In this document: positions 1 through 11,690 of the stretch, one piece after another
Layout: every line of letters starts with the position of its first letter
Numbering within the stretch: position 1 is the first letter of the stretch
Source: Agrypnia vestita
Taxonomy: Eukaryota; Arthropoda; Insecta; Trichoptera; Phryganeidae
Length of the DNA: 64,000 bases
Assembly (NCBI GenBank): GCA_016648135.1
Contig: JADDOH010004264.1
Location: forward strand, 186,001-250,000
Direction: 5' to 3'
Notes under the pieces: generated by a model
Seen by the model: the letters and a program-made list of their open reading frames with translations, nothing else
Told to the model about the DNA's origin: nothing
Database searches by the model: none
Position numbers and translations under genes: made by a program

Positions 1-95
1 AATAAGAAATAAGAAATAAGAAATAAGAAATAAGAAATAAGAAATAAGAAATAAGAAATAAGAAATAAGAAATATAAAATAAGAAATATGAAAGA
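1..95. repeat. (AAGAAAT)n simple repeat
   Basis: About 13 tandem copies of the 7-mer AAGAAAT run from the first base of the window, so the array probably continues to the left. The last copies decay near position 90. No coding or regulatory signal is visible in it. Confidence 0.9.
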
Positions 96-509
96 AGAAA
101 AATTGTCATTTTCGAATTTTTTGTAATCATAAGGGAAATTATCCTGAATTTAAAAAAAAAACATTTTTCTTTGCTTTTTGTTATAGTTTGACGTTTTAAA
201 AATAATCTGAGTTATAGCAATTTGAAACAAGTGTGGCAGGTGAATTATTAAACGAATTATAACTATTGCTCTTTTCCGATTATCTGTAAACTCTATTTTT
301 CATACTCATAGAGATAATATACATTAACCCAATTTTGTTAAAATTCAGTAGACATTACTAATAACATTATATACGATATAAAGTAAGATTATTTTTTTAG
401 TAAGATGTGCCGTTTGCTTATTATAAATTCATCATTACGGTAACTTGTTTTTTTATCATTCAAAAATGATAAAAAAACCTAGTAAAAAAAATCTATTTTA
501 AATTTTGGC

Positions 510-752
510 AAGGTTTTTATGGTTTTTTAAGAAAAAATTTCATTAACGATGTAAATTACTGCAGGTAGTGATGGTTACATTTCGCAAAAAAATAAGTCAG
601 AAATATTAAAAAAAAATGCAAACTTTGGTATTGTATATATATCTCCACAACCATTAATATTAGGTAATATTTGCTTGAATATTTTCGACTCATTATTAAG
701 GCAGGAATCCGCCTGTAAATTTTTTGGTAATAGCTAGTTGACATCCTGTATA
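510..752 (+). repeat. Foldback element, right half only
   Basis: This stretch matches the right arm of the foldback family seen in full at 2530-3069: the run 'ataagtcagaaatatt', then 'aatgcaaacttt', 'ttcgactcat' and 'aaggcaggaatcc', ending near 'cctgta'. The left arm is missing, so it is a truncated copy. Confidence 0.7.
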
Positions 753-787
753 TTTAGATAAAAAAGTAAAGTGTACATAACTTGTTG

Positions 788-984
788 AGTAGCTTGTTGG
801 TCTTGTGGTTAGGACACTCGCCTCGTGATCCAAAGGTCGCGGGTTAGAACCTCACTCCAGACAAGCAAGTTAGTCCTATTTTTATAGCACAAGCGTTTAG
901 CTTAGATTGAAAATAGTAAAAATATTGATGTGACACGTATTCCGTGTTCACATCTCTATTATTTAAAAAAAAAAAAAAAAAAAA
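788..984 (+). mobile_element. tRNA-derived SINE, family A
   Basis: A tRNA-like head has an A-box-like stretch (tggtcttgtggttagga) and a B-box-like stretch (gtcgcgggttagaacc). A conserved body follows with 'tagcacaagcgtttagctt', 'gaaaatagtaa' and 'attgatgtgacacg'. The element ends in about 20 A residues, as expected for a retroposed SINE. The same body occurs at 48938-49117 and 62716-63395, and on the minus strand near 6.1, 6.6 and 54.1 kb. The head does not fold as a functional tRNA. Confidence 0.85.
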
Positions 985-1558
985 TACGGGTTCCTTGTAC
1001 ATAAACGATTAGATGTGGGATTACTGTGACGTCACGTTCCGAGTGGCCGCTTCCCGTAAAAACAAGGTTATTGGCGCTCGGAGCTCTTTCCAGGGAATCG
1101 GGAAGAAATGTTTACGGTACTCCTGCCTATGTGTCTTCCCATAAACACCCTCCGGCTACCGCCGCTGCTCAAAGTGGTAATGGGATCTGAATTATTAAAA
1201 CAGACTCGATGGTGTGGAAATGGCTATCATTGCGAGGCCATAAAAACACTATAAAGAAATAATACGTTTCAAGTGTGAACTAAGGGTTGATTTTATCACC
1301 TTCGTCATCAGCAACTTAGAGGGTTGAGGCTCAACGTATCGACTAGCAGCCTCCTTTTAAAACTTATCACAGATCACCAAAATAAATAGAAAAGAATTAA
1401 CGTAAATTCCTTAACCATAATTTGGCACTACGTTCCGTGATTTGTTTTAAAAATTACTACTTATTGTAAATTTTGTAACAATTATGAAATATCAAACTAA
1501 ACATCTTTAAAATTTAGTATGTCTTAGAAAATGCGTCGCACTTTTGGAGTCGTTTTTA

Positions 1559-1918
1559 CTTAAGGCGATCGTTTAGCAGAATGAGCAAATTTCATCATTT
1601 TTTCTCATATCTTCTCTTGCGTTTTTTATCACATTTTTGAAGGGAAATATCTCATTTTAAAATTTATTCAGCAGGTTACGTATATTTTAAATACGAATAT
1701 TTTATTAAAATGTCACAAACTAAATTATATAATTGATTTATAAATTATACCATTTAGTTTGTGAAATTTTAACAAAATATTCGTATTTAAAATAAACGTA
1801 ATCTGATGAATAAATTTTAAAATGAGATATTTCCATACAAAAATGTGATAAAAAACGCAAGAGAAGATATGAGAAAAAATGGTGAAATTTGCTCACTCTG
1901 CTAGACGATCGCCTTAAG
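1559..1918. repeat. 360-bp inverted repeat with almost no loop
   Basis: The left arm begins cttaaggcgatcg and the right arm ends cgatcgccttaag. The arms of about 178 bases match with few mismatches (runs such as 'ctcatatcttctcttgcg' and its complement) and meet near 1738. No transposase is present. It looks like a foldback or MITE-type element. Confidence 0.85.
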
Positions 1919-2179
1919 AGACTCGATTTGGAAAAAATTAAAACAATCGATACATCTATTGTAAAAAGCACGTCGTGTTTTTTAGGTGATTTAATTATCT
2001 AAGAATAAATACTTAAACTGCAGTGTAATTATTTTTAAGACATACGCGAGAGGGAGCATTATTCCGCTTTGACCAATTCTTCTCTCATATAGAAGTAGAA
2101 GAAGAAAAATACGATACAACATTTTTTATACTCAGTGTAGAATAAAAATTAATAAGGAAGTAAAATAGGAGGTGGCGTA

Positions 2180-2480
2180 AGAACAAGTTGTATTTTTACA
2201 CCAATGGTCTTCAACCTTCTAAATGTAGTTTTCTGGGATATGTATATCTGACCTCTCTGGCCGACGTTTCGGATCCCATTGCAGAGTCCATCATCAGGGC
2301 TGATGTGAGGAGTAGGGGAACGTGGGGTAAAGAGAGCAGTCGGGTAATGAGAGCGATGGCGGTTGGACAGAATCTGTGCTATTTAGCACGCGCATGTGCG
2401 TCAACCATCAGGAAAGTTCACCTGACGCGCCCGACTCGTCAGCGCTCCGCGTCGAGAAAAAAATATGTATTTTCAGTCCC
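2180..2480 (-). mobile_element. Penelope-like terminal fragment (putative)
   Basis: On the minus strand this block contains a hammerhead-like core and flanks shared with 33900-34260: 'cctctctggccga' and 'ggatccc' next to 'catcatcagggctgatgtg'. The rest is GC-richer than its surroundings. It carries no reverse transcriptase or endonuclease, so the PLE assignment rests only on the ribozyme-like motif and on the similarity to the second block. Confidence 0.45.
2259..2300 (-). ncRNA. Hammerhead-ribozyme-like motif 1
   Basis: Read on the minus strand: CTGATGA, one unpaired T, a stem starting GGA and closing with TCC, then GAAAC-GTC. GCC before the core pairs with GGC after the GTC. This is the minimal hammerhead layout known from Penelope-like elements. 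The inner part of stem II is imperfect here. Confidence 0.5.
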
Positions 2481-2529
2481 CCGGTAGCATAAATATAAAT
2501 GCTTATTGTATTTTATTTATTCTACCTAT

Positions 2530-3069
2530 ACAGGGTTATTTGGAAAACATTAATAACCTCACAGGACTTTATTTCTGCCTTGATTACGAGTCGAAAATGT
2601 TCAAGCTATCATGACCTAATATCAATAGTTATGGAGATATGCGACATCAAAGCTTGCATTTCTTTCAAATATTTCTGGCTTACTTTTGCAAAGCGTTGGA
2701 CTATCACTACAGTAACTTATATCTAAAATGAAAAATTCATTTCCTTTAATAGAAGTCAAATAAAGTGATAAAAACATTCCAATTCCAATTGGAAATCATT
2801 CCTATTGAAATTTTTTCAGGGTTTTTATTATTTTATTTAACATTTATTGAAAGTAATGAATTTTTTGTAAGAGATTCAAATTACTATAATGATACTACAA
2901 CGTTTTGTAAAAAAAATAAGTCAGAAATATTGGATAAAATTGCAAACTTTGATGTCGCATATCTTCATAACTATTAATATTAGGTCATGGTTGCATCAAC
3001 ATTTTCGACCCATAATCAAGGCAGGAATACAGTCCTGCGATGTTATTAATGTTTTCCAAATAACCCTGT
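2530..3069. repeat. Foldback element, full copy (family 1)
   Basis: The ends are mutually inverted: acagggttatttggaaaac on the left and gttttccaaataaccctgt on the right. Each arm is about 260 bases and the arms pair along their length, with the centre near the AT-rich 'ccaattggaa'. The flanks offer only a TA-like duplication. It has no coding capacity and is best read as a long MITE, possibly mobilised by a Tc1/mariner-type transposase. Other copies are at 22770-23318 and 30612-31162. Confidence 0.85.
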
Positions 3070-3239
3070 GTATATACAATCAAACTAGAAAGAGTAGATA
3101 AAATAGTAAAAGAGTAAAATAAAGACGAATCGTGAAAAATGTGAAATAAAGTGTGTGACGTTCTATCCTCTCTGCGGAAACGTTTCGAAGCTGAACGACC
3201 GGGAGGATAATAAAACGATCCGAGAGTATTTCTAATTTT

Positions 3240-3475
3240 ACCTTAATTTTGTTCAGTGGTAAGTATTTCCGTCTCGGATATTCCGCCGAATCGCTCGAGA
3301 TTCAAAGCAGATGTCACATCGTTAAAATAACCTCGCCGCTCCATCAACTTCCTCTCCAATCTGGCTCCGAGGCGTCCTGAACGATTAGGCGTGAGGAGTC
3401 TCCCGGGGGCCGCCCAGCGGGGGGCGGAGCCGCCCACCGGCCCGCCCTGGGGCTATTTCAACACCGGTCGCGATG
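3240..3475. other. GC- and CpG-rich block, unassigned
   Basis: About 230 bases are strikingly GC-rich for this window, for example 'cccgggggccgcccagcgg' around 3400. A donor-like GTAAGT follows 'gttcagtg' near 3259 on the + strand. A 64-codon minus-strand frame has no recognisable domain. It could be a promoter or noncoding exon upstream of the homeobox gene, or an old repeat. Confidence 0.4.
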
Positions 3476-3550
3476 CCCGTCGCATTAATCCATTCTTATA
3501 CACGGTAAAAAGCCTTTAAAAATTAAAACATAATATCTGGGGTATAAAAG

Positions 3551-4132
3551 TAGTGATGCAACGAATACTACCTTCACGAATACGAATATCAAGCCCACTA
3601 TTCGGCGAATACGAATACGAATAATTCAACAAGATGATGAGTAATACAACACTGTTCTTTTTTTACTAAGAGATTTAATAATTAAAATTTACCACCGCAA
3701 ATTTTTGTTCAAAAAGCACAACATTTCTTTTATCCGTTTGTACACTCCCAGCGGTCACAAATAAATATCACTTATTTAAGTTTATGAGTTAACACTTTTA
3801 CATACAACGGTAATAAAATGGAACGAACAATACATATTACAAAATACGACTTGAAATGAGCACCTAACCTCATTAATAACCCAACGAAAGTAGATGAAAG
3901 AACTCATGTTATGCTGTGAAACAAGTAACAATTGACGATTTGAGAACTCAACAGATACATTCATTCAATGTTAGGGGAATCCTCGATAATATAGTGCGCA
4001 GGTGTGTTCGGATACACGGTGCACAGCCAAACCGTAATTTGCGTTGCGTTCAGTTATAAATAGTTTGTTTTTAATATTCGTGTTGATATTCGACGAATAC
4101 GAATATTCGTATTCGTATTAATTGCATCACTA
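3551..4132. mobile_element. Nonautonomous hAT-like element with CGAATA subterminal repeats
   Basis: The ends are inverted: TAGTGATGCAA on the left and TTGCATCACTA on the right. The 8-base flanks tataaaag and tatatatg agree at 6 of 8 positions, fitting an aged hAT-type target duplication. Just inside both ends the motif CGAATA/TATTCG is repeated many times, as expected for transposase-binding repeats. The middle holds no transposase. Confidence 0.7.
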
Positions 4133-4390
4133 TATATATGAAAGCAAAGGCAGCAATATTTAAAAAAAATTGATGCACTCATCGAGGATTACTTATATAT
4201 AATATTCTGAATTCGCGATTTTGTAGGAAAAATGGCCAATAAATTTATAGGAAACATGATTTTGAAAGGGATTGATACATAAACTATAGAATTCAGTACA
4301 TTTTAAATTATTGAGACTCAGAGAGTGTATTCAAAACATTTTTTTTGGTTATTGCTGACTTAAGTTTTATACCTCACATATAATATCGGT
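4133..4390. repeat. Foldback repeat family Q
   Basis: The left side has 'gaaagcaaaggcagcaatat'. The right side has the inverted counterpart around 'ttattgctgacttaag' and 'cctcacatata'. The same layout recurs at 60775-60945, and a right half lies at 11045-11155. No coding content. Confidence 0.6.
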
Positions 4391-4554
4391 GATAAAGATT
4401 AGTATAGCAATAAAAATACAATTTTTTAAATAATTTAAAAAACAGAGGTTAGTTGGGTAATTTCGATAAATTAGTGGGGTTAACAAAGGGTATTCTTGTT
4501 AATTATTATAATAATGACACCACAAAATCATTTTGCGTTTGTTGAAGAAGTTTA

Positions 4555-4790
4555 TACCTAAATATAGTCAAAGACTTACTTATATTAAAAATGTCTATAC
4601 TACTGTTTAGATTACCAAGTATCTGAATTTTGCAGTGTGGCGATTTATATTCTGCGTTGGTAATATTATAAATATAATAAAAAAGTGTTGGCCCTCTTAT
4701 ATTTCTAGCAGGTGTATGTTTATATATAATATTTAAGAATACAGTGCTCACTTTAACGTAACTTATCATTTTGAGGAAAAAATTAAGGCA
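4555..4790. repeat. Dispersed repeat family J, copy 1
   Basis: The segment with 'taccaagtatctgaatttt', 'gtggcg', 'ttggtaatatta' and 'tttctagcaggtg' is repeated with substitutions at 41600-41770. A 95-codon minus-strand frame covers it but resembles no known protein. Confidence 0.5.
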
Positions 4791-6040
4791 CATATTTTTC
4801 GTCTGTTTAATAAGATTTGTAAATTTAACAAAAAATTATAATCAATATACTGAATCGGAATATTCAATCTAAAGTAACGTAACTACTTAAAAACTGTTTT
4901 GTAACTCGTTCCACTTCAAAATACAATCTGTTAAATTTTACAAATAACCTAGACATTTTTATCAATAATTTGCTTCTATTTAAAATGAAACTCATTTATG
5001 ATTATTGAAATATATTTAATACTTCTTCTATTGAATCCCATTCCCTTCTACTTCCCACCTTCCCCTTTTTATACTTTGTCATAATTAAACATTTATTACG
5101 TATTCTTTATCATTTTTTCTCAGTTTTTTTTACCTGTTTCGAAGAAACTTCACTGGATATTTTTAGGTATTATATAATTTTTTTATTGCATTGTATTGCA
5201 TGTTTTCCAAGATAAATTAAAATAAAAAACACAAGAGTTTATGTTTGAGAGGTACAATCGTTTTTATATGAATTAAAAGGATACCAAACAGACGAATCTT
5301 CAATGATACTCCTGACGAGTGGATAATGATACAATTTTACTGGTGAGATATCATTGAAGTTTTCAGAACATTTTAAAGCGAATCCAAGAATTTATGTAAC
5401 ATTGAGAGCATTATATATTATATCACAGGCGGTGATAACATATTCTTACATCTTGATAATTTTACTATCACTGGGTAATAACAGTTTGTAGTAAGTTAAA
5501 AAATCTTTACAAAATTTTTAAAACTGTGCCTGAATCATTAAGCATGTAAAACAGTAATTCATTCATTTTGGTTTCAGCCCGTACTTATGTATAATATTAT
5601 TTATAATCTTTTCATACTGTTTATTGTTTTATTATTTAGTGTTATTTTACATTTGTTAACATTAATTACTCATAACTCCACGCTAGGTAAAACCGTTCGG
5701 TGGCAGTTATTCTTAGTGAATACCAATAGTAAAGAAATAGAAAAATAAAAATAAATGCAGGATAACAATTTAGTAGTATATACAAACACAAGAATTCACG
5801 AATCTAAAAGAATGTTATACAGGCGCACAGTTCATACCTAATTTAATATTATTTCTGTGTTGCCAAAAATAATTAAGAAAAAGATAGATCTTAAATAGAC
5901 ATTACATTTAAAATCTAAGGATATATTATAAAATATCTACAATAAATACTCTAAATATATTTTTTGTATAATTAATATTTTTTTAATAATAAATTAAATA
6001 ATCTGTTCAGTTATTATTTTGAAATAGTGTTAATGCTGTA
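4791..6040. other. AT-rich intergenic stretch
   Basis: No gene, RNA or clear repeat boundary is visible. All frames are short and interrupted and the sequence is strongly AT-rich. Confidence 0.6.
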
Positions 6041-6044
6041 GTGC

Positions 6045-6192
6045 ACATTAAAATAACATTTTTCTTAATTCTTACTATTTTCAAAATAAGCTAATCATGT
6101 GCTATGAAAACAGGCCTGACTTGCTGGTGTCCTGGAATGGGGCTCTAACCACCGACCACCAGACCACCAGACAAGCGCCATGACCACTGCCT
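6045..6192 (-). mobile_element. SINE family A, minus strand
   Basis: The reverse complement shows 'gtctggtggtcggtggttag' in the tRNA-like head and the body pieces 'tcatagcacatgattagctt' and 'gaaaatagtaag', matching the family A body. It is diverged from the 788-984 copy and has no clean poly(A). Confidence 0.7.
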
Positions 6193-6549
6193 TTATGTGA
6201 TTACGTACCTAAAGCACTCAGATGATTTTGGTAATATTAGAATATTGACAGCTCTAATCGAAAAATATCTCAATTCTTATTTTGAGAGGTATACAAACAA
6301 AACCGTCACTATTCGTTGTACATCATCATAATACGAAATTGAAATATTATGTATTTTATTGAGATTTTATGATTGGAATTATTTTATTACTTTTCATCAC
6401 GCCATCCTCTGTTTCATTGCATATTGGCAATTTTTTTAAATGCTCATGTAGGTAGGTACCCATGCTTTTTTTCAAAATATATTTTTAAATATATTAAATA
6501 AATATATATTTTTTTAAATACGAAGAAGAATATACATTTTCAAAAATAG

Positions 6550-6690
6550 AGATGCATTCACGGAATACCTATAGTAAATATCATGAATTTTGTAAAACTT
6601 AGTTAAACGCTTGAGCTATGAAAATAGGTGGAACTTGGCTCAAACCTTCGACTATCCTACCACTAAACAAACAAGCTTGTCATATGGTTT
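6550..6690 (-). mobile_element. SINE family A, degenerate minus-strand copy
   Basis: 'cacggaatac' (family A 3' part), 'gagctatgaaaatagg' and 'ctcaaaccttcgac' follow one another in family A order on the minus strand. Divergence is high. Confidence 0.5.
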
Positions 6691-6699
6691 AATTACATA

Positions 6700-7950
6700 G
6701 AATGAAAGAAAGAGAAAAAGTTGCAGAAGACGTCAGCGTTATATCTGTAACATGATAAGGTAAACTAGATGGTCATGCTGGAACCCTTAAATATCAAAGG
6801 GCACTTAGAATATGAGAGCTGTGTGACGCTCTATCCTCTCTTCCCATCCTGATAAATTGCAAACAAGAAATAAAACTGTTCTCTACATCTTTAAAATTCA
6901 GAAAAATTCATGGCTACTCCTTCGTTTTGAAGAACTACCTTCAAGAACTACCTTCCAACTCTAGAACAGCCTTCATCGAAGCCTTCACTTGTTAAGATAT
7001 GACGACTTAATAAATGTATAAAATAATATTTCCGTATCTTCTTTACGAGGAAAGTCCTGCTATATGTAAATATATCACTTGTAATTGAAATGTGCATCTA
7101 AATGTGATATGTTGTAATTCATCCAATTATTTTCTCTCATCTGCAAATCAGGGTACTACTACTGTCAGAATACTACTAAAATAAATTTTAAAAATCCTGA
7201 AGTATCCCGAAATGAGTCCCTCCCATTAACATACTTAGGGGCGTGTCCTGAGATCATCTTTAAGATCTAAATATAAACTTGTGCCAGCACACATGGTCCA
7301 CACCCCACTAAGCTTCCCAACCAGTATCCCTGAGTGGCACAAAAAGAGAAAATTAAGGCTGTATAATAAAGGAATAATGGAGGACGTGGAGAATTCTCTT
7401 TTGCTGAGCTGCCTGTATTTTGTTCGGATTTCTCGCTTCGTTTGAGGCATCTGGTGCATTAAGTGGGTTGTACCCGCTTTTTTTCAGCGGTCCGTCTAAG
7501 TATACTCGTGAAACATTCGCAAAGACGTCGTAGGAGCAGTTTTGAGTTATCCAATTAACGGAAGGGGTCTAGAGAGGTGCCCTAATCGAATTAAAAACGT
7601 ATAGAGGCCTATTTGAATTAGTGAGATAATTTGAGAAGTACAAATCAAATTCTGATGAGTCAACCGACTCATTTGTAATGATTACGTCAAGTGTTATCTG
7701 GACTTATTAATGTTTCGGATGAATCCCACGGATCGGATGAGTGATTTTTAACTGTATTGCTTTGGACGGACGTTCATTATTTCTTTGACAGTGAATACCA
7801 ATGATTTGTGTATCAGAAGCTCAACAATATTTAAAGAGATTTAAAGTAATTGCTTTAATTCTTTGTTAATATATTTTAAAACTAAAAAAACCTGTTTTTA
7901 AAATATTGCATCGTTAATAGTTATCAATCTCACACAAAAAAATTATGAGC
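6700..7950. other. Region upstream of the homeobox coding start
   Basis: No coding exon is supported. A minus-strand frame at 7235-7459 has no recognised domain. The 5' UTR and promoter of the homeobox gene may lie here, but I see no convincing TATA box or initiator. An in-frame stop at 7952-7954 limits how far exon 1 coding could extend. Confidence 0.5.
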
Positions 7951-8023
7951 GTAGAAATTCACAACATTACGTATCATTTTTAAAAATCATGCAAATTGGA
8001 CCAAATTTTCGCGCGATTCTCTG

Positions 8024-8267
8024 ATGACACGCTTCACCGTCACCAGCTTGCTGGAGCTGGGAAACTGTGTCGAAGCCGAGGCTGCGCCGGCTGCCCTGGG
8101 GATGGGAATGATGGAGAGGATCCCAGGAGTCCAGAGGTCCCTGGAAGCGGGTCCCTACGCGAGCTCCATGAGCCAGGAGGCGGAGGAACTGGGGTACGGT
8201 GGCCAGGATATGAACGGAAACTATGGCAGACAGTACCCCGTCGTTGGGAGGGATGCAGATAAAAGAA
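8024..8267 (+). CDS. Prrx: Paired-like homeobox protein (Prrx group), exon 1
   Basis: First coding exon of a predicted nuclear DNA-binding transcription factor. ATG 8024 is the first Met after an in-frame stop at 7952. The peptide opens with RFTVTSLLELGNCVEAEA, which parallels the conserved N-terminal motif of PRRX1 (NFSVSHLLDLEEAGD), so the start is well placed although its Kozak context is weak. The exon ends at a GTAAGT donor (8268-8273) and gives 81 codons plus one base, which exon 2 accepts in phase 1. CpG content is high compared with the neighbourhood. Overlapping frames on both strands (7996-8262 +, 7967-8290 -) are shadows. A noncoding 5' exon further upstream is possible. The symbol is by family; PHDP is a close relative that cannot be excluded by eye. 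Confidence 0.88.
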
Positions 8268-8948
8268 GTAAGTTTCAAAAATGAAGACAAAGAATGTTAG
8301 TTCTTAAATGATGATCTTGAAATCGGGTGAAAATATAAACTTTGTTACCTCCACGCGCGTTTAGTTACAATTTACTACTCAAGGTTCGAGAGTATCAGAA
8401 TCTCTCATCGGCAGGTGAAGTATTAATCTGAATATAGATTTTTTTCGTAAATTAGGTGGAAATGCAAATAATTAATTGATTACTTACTGACTTAATGAGT
8501 CGGAGTAATTGGTGTCAAGGTGGATATAACGGGAATATTGAGAGGAGTGATGCGGTGTAATATTGTTAAGCAAATTAATACACGGTCAAGAATTTCTTTT
8601 AATTTTTAAACTTTCAACTTTACGCGCGCGATGGAGAAATTTAATGGCACGTGAATGAAAAAAGTGATAATTATTATTATTGATATTGGTTTCAAAGTAG
8701 ATGTAACAGGAATATTGAGAGAAGAGGAGATGAGTTAGTGGAATGAATATTTTTTAGCAAATTAATACACGTGCTAGAATTTCTTTAGATTTTTAACTTT
8801 AGAAATTATTAATTTTATTAGCTTTATGCGTGACGGGATGGAGAAATTTATTGGTACATGAATGAAAAAGATTATTATCATTATTCCTTACGTAAGTACT
8901 TGAATTTTTTGATATTCTAAGTCTCGCAGCCTTTTTAATTATCTATTT

Positions 8949-9137
8949 TGACGGCCTTCATAGCCCAGTGGGCACGACACTGGCTTCTCACACCGAGGGT
9001 TCCGGGTTCGATTGCCGGTGAAGTCAGAATAATCTGTGTGATTTACTCAAGCCTGGGTGTTTTGTGATGTGTTTCGCTTCTGTAATTGGGTCTTTGACCT
9101 TTGAAGCGCAAAATAAAAATAAAATTAAATAAAATTG
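8949..9137 (+). mobile_element. tRNA-derived SINE, family B
   Basis: Head with 'tagcccagtgggcacgacac' (A-box region) and 'ggttccgggttcgattgcc' (B box). The body has 'gtgtgatttactcaagcc', 'gggtgttttgtgatgtg' and 'gcttctgtaattgggtc', ending in an AAAATAAAAT-type tail. Related copies lie at 43337-43497 (minus), 61626-61790 and, in part, 49195-49345. It lies in intron 1 of the homeobox gene, in the sense orientation. Confidence 0.85.
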
Positions 9138-9484
9138 TTTCGTTTTTCGGGTTTATTTTTTTTTTCGAAACTTTTCGTTTCCGACATTTATTATGCAAAT
9201 GCATATAATTTGGTGTAGTGGCGTTAGCTAACAAGTGAAAGGGTTGTGGGATCGTTTCTCGATGGGATATTATTAGAATTGTTTTCTCAATAAATAAAAA
9301 TATATGTTTAACCCGCATATTGTGGTTGCTAATATTATTATAAGTGCACCTTGCAAAATATACCATTAAAACTTGTTTTGAACATGTTTGACTTGTATGA
9401 ATTTTAAATATTCGGTATAAGTTACTTTCATTTTCATCCAACGTTTAATTAACAGAACAACAGAACATTAGTCAGAAGTATTGA

Positions 9485-10147
9485 AAAAAGTAACCCATAA
9501 AAACCAAGTTTTTACTATAATCCCTTTCTTTGTAATATATAACAATAATTAAAGACTAATTAAAACATATAACATAACACTTAACTTACAGAAATTTAAT
9601 ATATTTCTAAAATATCAGATGTTTTGAGATGTCAAGATTTTAATAGATTCAATTATCATCAATATCGTACCTTATGAATTTGAAGCGTCAAATGATTTAG
9701 TCAGAATCAGATTTGAGTAATGTAGAATTCTTCAAAACTAAGCAGAAATCTAAAAGAAATAAATTATCATTTGATTTTTTCCCAAAAAAACCAATTTTAC
9801 TGTCATCTGTGAACCAATTGTTTTGTAAATTTTCGAAATTCGTAGTGATGTACCTATTATACCTACGGAGTAATTCAAATTTAGAAAATATTCCGCGACG
9901 TTATCGTGCCGCCGCGTTGCTATATACCGTTGCTAATCAAACTTTTCAAATGATTCCAATTTGAAAAAACCAATAAAATTATACTATAATTATTAATTTT
10001 TTTAACGAAAAATTGTTAGATCTTCTTGATCGTCGCCACGAGTCTGCTTGCCAAGTTTCAGCTCGATTGGTTCACGGGAAAAGGGTCAAAACGGCAAGCC
10101 GGCAAGCAAGCAAGCCGACGCCACGAGTTAATATAAAGGGAATAAAA
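9485..10147 (+). repeat. Dispersed repeat family K, copy 1
   Basis: Starts 'agtaacccataaaaacca' and ends near 'gacgccacgagttaatataa'. The right half holds 'gatcgtcgccacgagtctgc', 'aagtttcagctcgattgg' and 'cacgggaaaagggt', all conserved at 46392-46925 and 55806-56126. ccctttcttt near the left end is inverted as aaagaaaggg near the right end of the other copies. The transposon class is unknown. It lies in intron 1. Confidence 0.7.
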
Positions 10148-10148
10148 A

Positions 10149-10560
10149 GAGTCCAACAATACATCTCTTTTCTATAGTCCAACTCGACAATGACAATTTT
10201 GCTATAATTTTACATCAGGACGCTGTGGGAGAAGAAATTAATAACTACATATGAAATAATCTTTTTCTATAAGCTTTAAATACAGCATTAATACTTAGGT
10301 ATTTGATGTAATTTTAGTCGAAACACGAGAATTGTGAGGTTACATTTGTGCAGAGTCCAGCTGTCAGATCAGACGGTAGAAATCGGACTTCGCAAATAAA
10401 GGTATTTACTTTGAGACAGATACGTGAAAATATACAAATCTTCTTATTTAAGAACGACGAACACCGAATATGCCTACGTCTCGTTTATTTTATATTTTAA
10501 TTTTCGTCTATTATGTGTTGGGATAAAGATCTGTCATCCCAATAATGCTATTTTCAGAAT
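10149..10560 (+). repeat. Dispersed repeat family L, copy 1
   Basis: About 410 bases correspond to the reverse complement of 34300-34705. Shared runs include 'agatacgtgaaaatataca', 'aatcttcttatttaag', 'cctacgtctcgtttatttt' and 'ctgtgggagaagaa'. No protein domain is recognised. Intron 1. Confidence 0.7.
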
Positions 10561-11044
10561 AACACAGATTGTTTCGTTGTGTTGGTGTTTACGGGCGTAA
10601 CGTACGCACGGCTTACACATACGAATTCGATTGTCTTTCTTAAATAGAAAGATGTCTACATTGTAGGGTTCAACCATTTTTTTCTCCAGGTCTAAGAGAC
10701 TATTACGAAAACCAACTTTGCATTCAGAAATATTTTTCCATAAGTCCACAAAACACTTATAGGGAATACTTTAAAATATGTTAAACTTGTGTATTTATGA
10801 ACATCATCTCTCTTCAGCAGTGACAATGTTCTCAAAACTTAATCACTATAATGTTCTTCCAATCTCCAAATGTTTTGTGTTCACAGTGTACTCCGAACAC
10901 GTTGTCATAATTTGCTATCGATGTGCTTCATGCAATATTTCATCATTAATAATATTGTGAGGCCCACATCAGAATATTAAAAATTGTGACATTAGGGTGT
11001 CTGAGAGACACATGTTGTATTATATGGTACATTTCCACGAAATG

Positions 11045-11155
11045 AGATAAATATTAATACATTTTAAATTATTAACTCTAGGTGACTGCATTAAAAACGT
11101 TTTTTTTAGTTTCTTGGATATTGCTGCCTTTGCTTTTATACCCCACGTATAATAA
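11045..11155. repeat. Foldback family Q, right half
   Basis: 'tacattttaaattattaa', 'attgctgcctttgctttta' and 'taccccacgtataata' match the right side of 4133-4390 and 60775-60945. The left side is absent. Confidence 0.5.
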
Positions 11156-11549
11156 TACTCTGCATGAAAGTTCGAGATTGCTCACACAATTTTCAAAAAT
11201 ATTGTCGTTAAATAATTATCAAATAACAAAAATGAAGGTATTATGTAAAAAAATATATAAATATTAAAAAAATCTTTATAGAAGAGAGATTTATGTACTG
11301 TTGGGACAATAATACCATTAACTATTGTAAAACTGAAATTCAGACGTGTAACTGTGTCATTTTTGACGGGTTGTGGCTATATCTAAGGGAATACACCAAG
11401 AAAATTACATGTCAATAGGCAGGCTATATTGTTCGGAGAACAAATAATCATTACACAAATACAGTTAGACAGTGGTATCTAATCACAAGACTTCTTAAAC
11501 CTACTGGACTGAAGAAATAATCTAACTTTGCGTGAGTAGATGGCAGTGC

Positions 11550-11615
11550 ATATAGAAAATTTTTAGCCATTTGGGGAGGCCTTCATCCAGCATTGGATAG
11601 AAAACGAACGAATAC
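11550..11615 (+). mobile_element. Tiny RTE-like LINE 3' remnant
   Basis: 'ggaggccttcatccagcatt' followed by 'ggatagaaaacgaacg' resembles the C-terminal end of RTE-type LINE polyproteins, the part that also ends the 52680-52965 fragment. Only about 60 bases survive. Confidence 0.35.
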
Positions 11616-11690
11616 AAAAAAATCGTATGAAGAAAGCAGATTTAGAATGATTTAAAAAAAAATAAAAAGTACGTTATAAAATATAGGGTG

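Noticed and set aside
788..880. Possible tRNA gene
   Set aside because: A and B boxes exist, but the acceptor arms do not pair and the same body follows in other copies, so it is a SINE.
7967..8290. 107-codon minus-strand open frame opposite homeobox exon 1
   Set aside because: It mirrors the GC-rich coding exon; the + strand has the PRRX N-terminal motif and correct splice phase.
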